Assembly (NCBI GenBank): GCA_012513245.1
Contig: JAAZCN010000146.1
Coordinates: forward strand, 1-5,319
Reading direction: 5' to 3'
Length of the DNA stretch: 5,319 nucleotides
Origin: Synergistaceae bacterium
Lineage (GTDB): Bacteria > Synergistota > Synergistia > Synergistales > Synergistaceae
The notes below the pieces were generated by a model. That model was not told the DNA's origin, did no database searches, and saw nothing but the letters and a program-made list of their open reading frames with translations. Positions within the stretch are counted from its first letter, which is position 1. Every line of letters begins with the position of its first letter. Below are positions 1-4,803 of the stretch, piece after piece. The position numbers and the translations under genes were made by a program.

Positions 1-1
1 C

Positions 2-376
2 GTTATAACAGCGCCCGAGTTGAACCTCTTTGTATGCGGCGAGGACATAGCCGCAAGCCGGGGAGTATCGGTGGTGAAGCTCAGGAGGCTGCTGTTTTTC
101 TCTGTATCGTTAGTGATAGGCATAAATGTTGCAACATGCGGGCCGATAGGTTTTGTAGGACTTCTGGGGCCTCATATATGCAGAAAATTTGTTGGAACCG
201 ATCACAGGAAACTTGCAGTTGCATCCCTGCTCTTCGGAGGCGCTTTTCTTGTACTCTGCGACACTGCTGCCAGGATGCTCTGGGCTCCTGCGGAAGTACC
301 TGTGGGAGTCCTTACTTCCTGCATAGGATCCATATTCTTCCTATGGCTTCTTGTAAGGGCTAAACGTAATTTCTGA
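2..376 (+). CDS. FecCD-family ABC transporter permease, C-terminal part (5' end outside the window)
   Basis: This is the last 124 codons of an inner-membrane permease of the FecCD/BtuC family, which imports iron-siderophores, haem or cobalamin delivered by a periplasmic binding protein and driven by a cytoplasmic ATPase. The frame is open from base 2, so the start lies upstream; family members are about 330 residues, so roughly the last third is present. Visible hallmarks are LNLFVCGEDIAASRGV (the cytoplasmic ATPase-coupling region), GPIGFVGLLGPHICRK followed by GTDHRKL, and near the end EVPVGVLTS before a last hydrophobic helix. These match the conserved C-terminal blocks of the family closely. 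The substrate cannot be read from this fragment. exbB begins 34 bases downstream with no terminator between, so co-transcription with the TonB energy system is likely, which supports a substrate that crosses the outer membrane through a TonB-dependent receptor. Confidence 0.93.
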   Translation, partial: VITAPELNLFVCGEDIAASRGVSVVKLRRLLFFSVSLVIGINVATCGPIGFVGLLGPHICRKFVGTDHRKLAVASLLFGGAFLVLCDTAARMLWAPAEVPVGVLTSCIGSIFFLWLLVRAKRNF

Positions 377-396
377 GCATCAGGATAACAAAAGAC

Positions 397-403
397 GGGA
401 GAG
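397..403 (+). promoter_or_regulatory. Ribosome binding site that selects the TTG start of exbB
   Basis: GGGAGAG ends 7 bases before the TTG at 411, which is good Shine-Dalgarno spacing. The first in-frame ATG (423) would be 19 bases away, too far, so TTG is the preferred start. Confidence 0.6.
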
Positions 404-410
404 ATCTTAA

Positions 411-1037
411 TTGCTTGAATACATGAAATCCGGCGGAATAATAATGTGGGTGATCGCGGCGCTTTCCGTCCTCGCGTTTGCGGTCGTGGTGGAGAGGCTG
501 CTCTTTTTTAAGAGCGCTTCTACAAATCCGACGGCCCTTGAAGAAGCCTTTGGCAAAGCAGTATCAGAAAACAATATTGATGAGGCAAGGAAAGTGGTCA
601 GGTCATCACAGAGTTCCCTTCACAGGCTTTTCTTCGCGGCCTTCGCCCATTGGGGCGTGGGGAGAGAGGACATGAAGCTCCTTGTTGAGCAGCAGGTCCG
701 CCGCGAGCTCTACAGGTGGGAGAAGCACCTCTTCATCCTCGAGATAGTCGGGAAGACTGCTCCGTTGCTTGGACTTCTCGGAACAGTGCTTGGAATGGTA
801 GAGATGTTCCAGTCACTGCATATTGGAGGCCAGATAAACGCAGCGACAGTTACGGGAGGTATATGGAAGGCGCTCTTTACGACTGTCGCGGGACTGACTG
901 TTGCGATCCCTGTTATATTCGCGCACGGACTTCTGCTGTCCCGCATAGACTGCGAAGAGGAAACGCTCAACAGAGGCGCAGACTATCTGATAAGAGAACA
1001 CTTCACAAGTCATGGTGGGGAAAGTGCGAAGGCGTAA
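411..1037 (+). CDS. exbB: ExbB / TolQ / MotA-family proton channel protein
   Basis: This 208-residue inner-membrane protein forms, with ExbD, the proton channel that energises TonB. Three membrane helices are visible, at about residues 9-33 (ending VVERLLFF), 116-137 and 150-177, with a cytoplasmic loop between the first two, as in ExbB. Helix 2 carries the signature GLLGTVLGM (T124) and helix 3 the signature ALFTTVAGLTVAIP. By alignment from memory, the position of the conserved glutamate in helix 3 (E176 of E. coli ExbB, in AEALLATA) is lysine here (K153, in IWKALFTT). A TTG start is chosen because a well-spaced GGGAGAG precedes it; starting at the ATG at 423 would remove four residues. The gene overlaps exbD by 26 bases and is followed by exbD and tonB, which favours ExbB over TolQ because no tolA, tolB or pal is seen. 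Confidence 0.93.
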   Translation: MLEYMKSGGIIMWVIAALSVLAFAVVVERLLFFKSASTNPTALEEAFGKAVSENNIDEARKVVRSSQSSLHRLFFAAFAHWGVGREDMKLLVEQQVRRELYRWEKHLFILEIVGKTAPLLGLLGTVLGMVEMFQSLHIGGQINAATVTGGIWKALFTTVAGLTVAIPVIFAHGLLLSRIDCEEETLNRGADYLIREHFTSHGGESAKA

Positions 1038-1407
1038 ATCAAGACGTTTTGCGGACATAGATGTTACGCCTCTTATAGACGTACTATTTATGCTGATAAT
1101 ATTTTTTGTCCTGACCGCGACATTCATTCAGGGGAAACTGGATATTGACCTCCCTTCGGGAGGTGTGGAGACTTCAGAAATAGAGAGCGCCCTGACTCTG
1201 ACTGTGGAAAAGGACGGGGCGATATTCTGGGGCGGCCTCAGGGTAACTCAGGAAGAACTTCCCGACCTAGCGAGAGGTGCGGGGAAGAGGGAGATACTTA
1301 TCGCAGGGGATAAAAACGCTCCTTACGGCAGAGTTGCAGAAGTCCTCTCTATACTCCGAAAAGTGGGGATCACTTCAGCCGGCCTTCTCATGGATGACGG
1401 CAATTGA
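1012..1407 (+). CDS. exbD: ExbD / TolR-family biopolymer transport protein
   Basis: This is a 131-residue single-pass inner-membrane protein, partner of ExbB in the TonB motor. A basic cytoplasmic N-terminus (VRRRKSRR) is followed by the family signature DVTPLIDVLF leading into one membrane helix at about residues 20-40. D23 occupies the position of the essential membrane aspartate (D25 in E. coli ExbD). The remainder is a periplasmic domain ending LLMDDG, and the length is normal for the family. The start is uncertain: the ATG at 1012 has no clear ribosome site, while a GTG at 1024 would begin the protein at VRRRKSRR, close to the usual N-terminus, though the G-rich stretch before it is very near. 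Either way the start lies inside exbB, so translation is probably coupled. The stop overlaps the tonB start. Confidence 0.92.
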   Translation: MVGKVRRRKSRRFADIDVTPLIDVLFMLIIFFVLTATFIQGKLDIDLPSGGVETSEIESALTLTVEKDGAIFWGGLRVTQEELPDLARGAGKREILIAGDKNAPYGRVAEVLSILRKVGITSAGLLMDDGN

Positions 1408-2090
1408 TAATGAACGAGCCCCATGAAAGGCTTTTTTGGGTCATAGCACTCACACTTAGCATTACAGCGCATGTTGCTTTCGTACTGCTGATGCCGGGTG
1501 CCGCTGCTAAGCCTGATATACAGCCAATCATGCGGGTACGTCTGGCAATGGGTGAGAAAAAAACTCCTCCGGCCGCAGCTCCGCTCAAACAGGAGGCGCC
1601 TGCCGAAAAAAAGGCGATCCCTCCCAAAGAGTCTGCCTCCAAAAAACAGCCTCAGAAGAGGCCTGAACCCGCAAAGACAGCAAAAGCATCGGTTGAAAAG
1701 CCTCCGGTGCGGGAAGTCCGGGCTCAGGGAGACCCCGGTGTAAAGGAAGCAGAAAATACGGGTCATGAAAAAACCGCTGCAGCATCTACCGGCACAGGTT
1801 TAAAGGCCGATGGATCGCCTCAGCCTGAAAGGGTAGTCGAGTTGGATACCCTTGAAGTTGTAAAAAAAGTCATCCCGGACTACTCATCTTTTTCCAGAAA
1901 AAGGAAAGAAGAGGGAACAGTGAAGATAATTGCCACTGTGGCCGGCGGCAAGGTGGTCACTGCAGAAATAGAAAGCTCAAGCGGCTTCCCGAGGCTTGAC
2001 GAAAGCGCCTTGCGCGCTGTCAGGCACTGGCTGTTCAAAAACAGCGGCACCGTCCGAGTGAGAGTACCCGTGACGTTTAAGCTTAAATAG
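1404..2090 (+). CDS. tonB: TonB-family energy transducer
   Basis: TonB spans the periplasm and passes the ExbB-ExbD energy to outer-membrane TonB-dependent receptors. The 228 residues show the standard layout. There is an N-terminal membrane anchor at about residues 10-30 containing SITAH, whose S19 and H23 keep the S-x3-H spacing of the functional Ser16/His20 pair in E. coli TonB. A Pro/Lys/Ala/Glu-rich linker follows at about 45-145. A C-terminal TonB domain at about 150-228 has PDYSSF (variant of the P-x-YP motif), EGTVKI, SSSG (191-194), LD (198-199) and AVRHWLF (205-211). The TTG at 1404 gives a TTGA stop/start overlap with exbD, with GGATGA six bases upstream; the ATG at 1410 is an alternative that removes two residues. 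No terminator is obvious downstream, and a G-rich motif sits on the stop codon. Confidence 0.92.
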   Translation: MIMNEPHERLFWVIALTLSITAHVAFVLLMPGAAAKPDIQPIMRVRLAMGEKKTPPAAAPLKQEAPAEKKAIPPKESASKKQPQKRPEPAKTAKASVEKPPVREVRAQGDPGVKEAENTGHEKTAAASTGTGLKADGSPQPERVVELDTLEVVKKVIPDYSSFSRKRKEEGTVKIIATVAGGKVVTAEIESSSGFPRLDESALRAVRHWLFKNSGTVRVRVPVTFKLK

Positions 2091-2114
2091 GGAAAGGGAA
2101 AGGGTCGCTAGGGG
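2090..2114 (+). other. Four-run G-tract motif (potential G-quadruplex) at the tonB stop codon
   Basis: Runs of three or four G lie at 2090-2092, 2096-2098, 2102-2104 and 2111-2114, with loops AAA, AAA and TCGCTA. This satisfies the usual G3+N1-7 rule for a quadruplex on the coding strand, so it could form in the mRNA. The first run includes the last base of the tonB stop codon. Whether it folds in the cell is unknown. Confidence 0.45.
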
Positions 2115-2161
2115 CGGAGAAGTGCGGCGTGAAGATGCCGCGAGAAGTGGTTGTAAGGGCG

Positions 2162-2205
2162 GGCAAGCGATAGGCAAACGTTGGCAAGCAATGGGCAAGC
2201 GGTTG
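2162..2205 (+). repeat. Four degenerate tandem 11-mers, consensus GGCAAGCG
   Basis: Units begin at 2162 (GGCAAGCGATA), 2173 (GGCAAACGTT), 2183 (GGCAAGCAATG) and 2194 (GGCAAGCGGTTG), 10-12 bases each. GGTTGTA occurs just before the array (2149-2155) and at its end (2201-2207). The copies share the GGCAARC core and differ mainly in the last bases. No function is evident. Confidence 0.6.
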
Positions 2206-2232
2206 TAGAACCTTCCTTAAGAACCAAAAATT

Positions 2233-2266
2233 TCGTCGTTCTCGAATGCTTCCATAGGGAATCCAG
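2233..2266 (-). repeat. REP-like palindromic element, copy 1 (minus orientation, decayed)
   Basis: Read on the minus strand this begins CTGGATTCCC and ends GAGAACGACGA. It matches 28 of 34 bases of the plus-strand element at 2376-2409. The layout CTGG-TTCCC-hairpin-GGGAA-GACG resembles the very widespread bacterial palindromic repeat of the form CTGGATTCCCG...CGGGAATGACG; that resemblance is from memory. The internal stem is partly broken in this copy. The sequence ending it extends into a CCAGATCTGG palindrome at 2263-2272. Confidence 0.55.
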
Positions 2267-2375
2267 ATCTGGTTTTTGTCTGCCCCTCTTCGTCTCCCTC
2301 GGACGCAACTAAACGGGGGCCCAGCGGCTTTTGTTTGGGACCTGAAAAGATAGTCATAGCCAAATTTCGAAGTCG

Positions 2376-2409
2376 CTGGTTCCCCGATGGAAGCACTCGG
2401 GGACGACGA
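2376..2409 (+). repeat. REP-like palindromic element, copy 2 (plus orientation, intact hairpin)
   Basis: TCCCCGA (2381-2387) and TCGGGGA (2397-2403) form a perfect 7-bp stem around a 9-base loop. The 34 bases match copy 1 in inverted orientation at 28 positions, with 109 bases between the two. One stem pair differs as C-G here versus T-A there, which keeps pairing. Confidence 0.6.
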
Positions 2410-2455
2410 GGAGAGGGAGATTTGGAACAACGGCAGGGGCGGACCTAAAAGAACT

Positions 2456-2539
2456 AATTCTCCGCTTGACGTAGTCAAGCGAATTCTCCGCGACGTTTTC
2501 TGTCGCAAATTCCCCGTGGCACAAATGCCACAAATTCCC
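2456..2539. repeat. Array of three small hairpins spaced by an AATTC linker (26-base period)
   Basis: AATTC occurs at 2456, 2482, 2508 and 2533, a spacing of 26, 26 and 25 bases, followed each time by a C/T-rich stretch. Each interval between them is a different inverted repeat: CGCTTGAC/GTCAAGCG (2463-2470 and 2474-2481, 3-base loop), GCGAC/GTCGC (2490-2494 and 2502-2506, 7-base loop) and GTGGCA/TGCCAC (2516-2521 and 2526-2531, 4-base loop). The first two linkers are identical over 10 bases (AATTCTCCGC); the last two share CAAATTCCC. It is not a CRISPR: the shared part is only 7-10 bases and the varying parts are themselves palindromes. Confidence 0.7.
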
Positions 2540-2572
2540 TCGCCCTTACGACTGCTAAATTTTCAGTTTCTA

Positions 2573-2594
2573 ACAATTGATTTACAATCGATTT
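2573..2594 (+). repeat. Perfectly adjacent 11-base tandem repeat, ACAATYGATTT
   Basis: ACAATTGATTT (2573-2583) is followed directly by ACAATCGATTT (2584-2594), differing at one base. It lies about 85 bases upstream of the -10 box of the zinc operon and is A/T-rich, so it might be a regulator site or upstream promoter element; no specific binder is suggested. Confidence 0.5.
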
Positions 2595-2596
2595 GC

Positions 2597-2619
2597 AACT
2601 GACTCCCCAACCGACTCCC
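2597..2619 (+). repeat. 11-base direct repeat, AACYGACTCCC
   Basis: AACTGACTCCC (2597-2607) and AACCGACTCCC (2609-2619) are one base apart and differ at one position. They lie between the AATYGATTT repeat and the hairpin at 2620. Confidence 0.5.
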
Positions 2620-2641
2620 GCCAGATGTCCCCTCATCTGGC
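2620..2641. repeat. Perfect 8-bp inverted repeat upstream of the zinc operon promoter
   Basis: GCCAGATG (2620-2627) and CATCTGGC (2634-2641) pair fully around the loop TCCCCT. No T-run follows on either strand, so it is not a standard intrinsic terminator. It could be a repeat-family hairpin, a protein site, or a structure ending transcription from tonB by another means. Confidence 0.6.
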
Positions 2642-2655
2642 TGCCCTCTCAACTG

Positions 2656-2684
2656 TTCAACCATTCCCGTAAAGCTGTTATAAT
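2656..2684 (+). promoter_or_regulatory. Predicted sigma-70-type promoter of the zinc operon
   Basis: A consensus -10 box TATAAT lies at 2679-2684 with the extended -10 dinucleotide TG at 2676-2677. A weak -35 candidate TTCAAC (2656-2661) is 17 bases upstream. Transcription would begin at about 2691, leaving a leader of about 40 bases before the regulator gene. Confidence 0.7.
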
Positions 2685-2696
2685 CATGCTAATATG

Positions 2697-2713
2697 AAAC
2701 TGATTCTCAGTTT
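2697..2713. promoter_or_regulatory. Predicted Fur-family operator (autoregulatory site)
   Basis: AAACTGAttcTCAGTTT is a perfect palindrome with 7-base arms and a 3-base centre. Its core TGATTCTCA and flanks resemble known Fur-type boxes. It begins about 12 bases after the -10 box, over the expected start of transcription, and lies 17 bases before the start codon of a Fur-family gene, so a bound repressor would block the polymerase. The binding protein is inferred to be the product of the adjacent gene. Confidence 0.65.
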
Positions 2714-2730
2714 TAGAATGGTGTGATCAA

Positions 2731-3156
2731 ATGGCTGTTGTACGATATAACACAAACCAGCGCAAACTTATTCTGGCTGTGATAGAGAGGAACAGTGAAA
2801 GGCACATAACTGCCGACGACGTGCACCTTGCTCTCATTCATGAAGGCCATCCTGTTGGAAAAGCTACGATATACAGGTATTTTGAGAGGCTTGAGAAGGA
2901 TGGGATTCTGATCAAGTACTCTCCTGTTGATGGTGCCAGCTCCTGCTACCAATACGCCCCGTCCTCTGGAAAAGAACCGGTGCATTATCACATGAAGTGC
3001 GAGCGATGTGGGAAACTCTTTCACCTTGACTGCAGTTTTCTTGATCAAATCTCGGACCATTTCAGCGAGCACCACAAATTTGACCTCAACAGGTTCAAAA
3101 CTGTTTTTTACGGTGTATGTTCCGAGTGCAGAAAGAAGAATAGAGATGAAAAATAA
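2731..3156 (+). CDS. Fur-family metal-dependent repressor, probably Zur-like (zinc)
   Basis: This 141-residue protein has the size and layout of the Fur family. An N-terminal winged-helix domain (about 1-80) contains the recognition region KATIYRYFERLEKDGIL (44-60). The C-terminal dimer and metal domain (about 83-135) has two structural zinc pairs, C90-x2-C93 and C130-x2-C133. The usual HHDH stretch is reduced to H85-Y-H87. C72 (in SCYQY), H85, H87 and H98 are candidate ligands of the sensing site; a cysteine there would resemble Zur rather than iron-sensing Fur. SCYQY, KLFHLDC and FKTVFYGVC recall Clostridia-type regulators next to zinc transporters. It is the first gene of the operon, overlaps znuA by 11 bases and has a palindromic operator upstream, so it probably represses itself and the transporter. 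Iron or manganese sensing cannot be excluded. Confidence 0.9.
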   Translation: MAVVRYNTNQRKLILAVIERNSERHITADDVHLALIHEGHPVGKATIYRYFERLEKDGILIKYSPVDGASSCYQYAPSSGKEPVHYHMKCERCGKLFHLDCSFLDQISDHFSEHHKFDLNRFKTVFYGVCSECRKKNRDEK

Positions 3157-4093
3157 AAAATATTTGTTGTTGACGGTTTTGCTGGTTTCGACAGCCCTAT
3201 CTCTCTTTTTGTTAATAGAGTATCCGATCCGCCGTCAGGATGAAAGCAAAACGCAGGAAAAGCCCATGATCATAGCGACACTCTTTCCCCAATACGACTT
3301 TACCAAACAGATAGTAAGGGATAGAGCGGATGTGCAGCTTCTTCTGCCTCCCGGAGCAGAAAGCCATACTTATGAACCATCTCCTGCAGACATCATAAAG
3401 ATCAGCAAGGCGGATATGTTCGTCTACACAGGCAGATACATGGAACATTGGGCAGAAAGGATAATTTCATCTGTCAAAGGGGAAAAGATGATAACGGTGG
3501 ATGTTTCAAAGGGAATAAAGTTGATCCGACATAAAGATGAGGATCACGCCGACACACATCACCATGTTCTCGATCCGCACATATGGACAGACCCCAACAA
3601 TGCCTCAGTCATGACGGACAATATCCTTTCCGCTTTGTGTGATGCCTATCCTGCTAATGCGGAATATTTCCGAAAAAATGCAGCGGACTTCAATTCAGAA
3701 CTCCAAAAACTTGACAGCAATTTCAGGGATGCTGTCTCCTCAGGGAAAAGAAACAAAATCGTATTTGGCGGCAGCAACGCTTTTGCATATTTCCTTGAGC
3801 GCTACGGACTGGAGTCTCTTTCTGCGATCGACACCTGTTCGACACAGGCGGATCCGGGAGTGAAAAGAATTACTGAAATCATCAGTGAGGTAAAAAAAGA
3901 AAAGATACCGGTTGTTTTTTATGGGGAGATGGTCGCACCTAAGATAGCAAAAACGATCAGTGCGGAAACAGGAACACGCTTGCTTCCTTTAAATTCGTGC
4001 CACAATCTTTCTGCGGAGGATCTAAAAAAGGGAAGGACATACGTTTATATAATGAGAAAAAATCTGGCAAATCTCAAAGAGGGACTTAAATGA
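3146..4093 (+). CDS. znuA: Zinc (metal) ABC transporter substrate-binding protein, ZnuA/TroA family
   Basis: This protein of 315 residues captures metal outside the inner membrane and hands it to ZnuBC. An N-terminal hydrophobic segment (about 6-24) serves for export or anchoring; there is no lipobox cysteine. Family marks are PGAESHTYEPSP (ligand H74), DPHIWTDP (ligand H145) preceded by a His-rich loop (H129, H134, H138-140) typical of zinc rather than manganese proteins, and ERYGLESLSAI. The position of the third ligand, normally His or Glu in an H-x-AF motif, reads GSNAF (S210, N211), and the later Asp region reads LNSCHN (C285, H286). A cysteine is also present in DTCST (C231). These resemble a Firmicutes subfamily known to me by its SCHN motif. 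The frame is open further upstream inside the regulator gene, but the ATG at 3146 directly precedes the signal-like segment. It ends in a four-base ATGA overlap with znuC. Confidence 0.9.
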   Translation: MKNKKYLLLTVLLVSTALSLFLLIEYPIRRQDESKTQEKPMIIATLFPQYDFTKQIVRDRADVQLLLPPGAESHTYEPSPADIIKISKADMFVYTGRYMEHWAERIISSVKGEKMITVDVSKGIKLIRHKDEDHADTHHHVLDPHIWTDPNNASVMTDNILSALCDAYPANAEYFRKNAADFNSELQKLDSNFRDAVSSGKRNKIVFGGSNAFAYFLERYGLESLSAIDTCSTQADPGVKRITEIISEVKKEKIPVVFYGEMVAPKIAKTISAETGTRLLPLNSCHNLSAEDLKKGRTYVYIMRKNLANLKEGLK

Positions 4094-4803
4094 CAGTTCT
4101 TGAGGCTGAAAGCATATCAGTCGAGTATAACGGTGTTCCTGCGTTAAAAAACGTCTCTTTCCAAGTTGAAAAGGGCGAGTATATTGCAGTTGTAGGAGAA
4201 AACGGCTCCGGCAAAAGTACTCTGATAAAAGCCATCCTTGGTCTCACGGAGCTTTCTGCCGGTATGATCAGGCTGAACGGAGGCATCAAAAAAAGCGAGA
4301 TCGGATACCTGCCTCAGCAGACAGAGGCGCACAAGGACTTTCCAGCCGGGGTGGATGAGGTGGTGCTTTCAGGCTGCCTTGCTTCGAAGGGGATCTTCCC
4401 CTTTTATACATCGAAAGATAAGAGGCTGGCCGTTTACAGCATGGAACTGCTTGAGATAACGAATATAAGAAAACGTTCTTTCCGAGAGCTTTCAGGAGGT
4501 CAGCAGCAGCGTGTGCTGCTGGCGCGTGCCCTCTGTTCCGCTAAAACTATGCTTGTTCTTGATGAGCCAGCCGCCGGTCTTGATCCGCTCATAAGTTCCG
4601 AATTCTATGCTCTGCTCAGGAAACTGAATGAAGAGGGAATGACAATAATCATGGTTTCCCATGATATTGAGGCAGCTAAAGAGAACGCTGATAAGATCCT
4701 CCATCTTGGCATAGACCACTTTTTCTTCGGCAGTGCGGATGAATATTTGGGATCCGAAACAGGCAAGAGGTTTTCAGGTGAAAATGCTAAATATTCTAAG
4801 TGA
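4090..4803 (+). CDS. znuC: Zinc (metal) ABC transporter ATP-binding protein
   Basis: This 237-residue cytoplasmic ATPase powers the ZnuB permease. All ABC motifs are intact: Walker A GENGSGKST (36-44), Q-loop GYLPQQ (72-77), signature LSGGQQQR (134-141), Walker B LVLDEP (155-160) with D-loop AGLD (162-165), and the switch histidine in VSHD (H191). The length suits the ZnuC/MntB group. AGAGGG at 4078-4083 lies six bases before the ATG, which overlaps the znuA stop (ATGA). Its 3' end overlaps znuB by 20 bases. Assignment to zinc rather than manganese rests on the His-rich binding protein and the Zur-like regulator, not on this protein itself. Confidence 0.93.
   Translation: MTVLEAESISVEYNGVPALKNVSFQVEKGEYIAVVGENGSGKSTLIKAILGLTELSAGMIRLNGGIKKSEIGYLPQQTEAHKDFPAGVDEVVLSGCLASKGIFPFYTSKDKRLAVYSMELLEITNIRKRSFRELSGGQQQRVLLARALCSAKTMLVLDEPAAGLDPLISSEFYALLRKLNEEGMTIIMVSHDIEAAKENADKILHLGIDHFFFGSADEYLGSETGKRFSGENAKYSK

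Larger units (their letters stand above)
2091..2655. other. Repeat-rich non-coding region between the TonB and zinc operons
   Basis: About 565 bases without a convincing gene, in a window where all other junctions overlap or are under 40 bases. Open frames exist on both strands (for example 2083-2508 on the minus strand), but their products are Ser/Pro/Arg-rich and low in complexity, with no family resemblance, and they run through the inverted repeats. The stretch contains short palindromes and direct repeats, listed separately, typical of decayed or mobile small repeats collecting in a tolerant intergenic site. A GCGGC/GCCGC hairpin (2124-2141) lacks a T-tract, so it is not a classical terminator; a weak hairpin also spans 2317-2342. 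Confidence 0.6.

Noticed and set aside
2124..2141. Rho-independent terminator of the tonB operon (GCGGC/GCCGC hairpin)
   Set aside because: The stem is only five pairs and no T-run follows.
2083..2508. 141-codon open frame on the minus strand through the intergenic region and the end of tonB
   Set aside because: The product is Ser/Pro/Arg-rich with no recognisable family and runs through the REP-like repeats, the G-rich tract and part of the hairpin array; it looks like a chance open frame.
2456..2539. CRISPR array
   Set aside because: The shared portion is only 7-10 bases and the intervals are palindromes of about 16-19 bases, unlike CRISPR repeats and spacers; no cas genes are present.
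2387..2602. 71-codon open frame on the plus strand
   Set aside because: It begins inside the REP-like hairpin, crosses the hairpin array, has no ribosome site and no family resemblance.
2620..2641. Rho-independent terminator before the zinc operon
   Set aside because: The 8-bp stem is perfect but no T-tract follows on either strand, so it is listed only as an inverted repeat.
3008..3145. Extended N-terminus for ZnuA starting inside the regulator gene
   Set aside because: The extra 46 residues are a shadow of the regulator in another frame, and the signal-like segment begins at the ATG at 3146.
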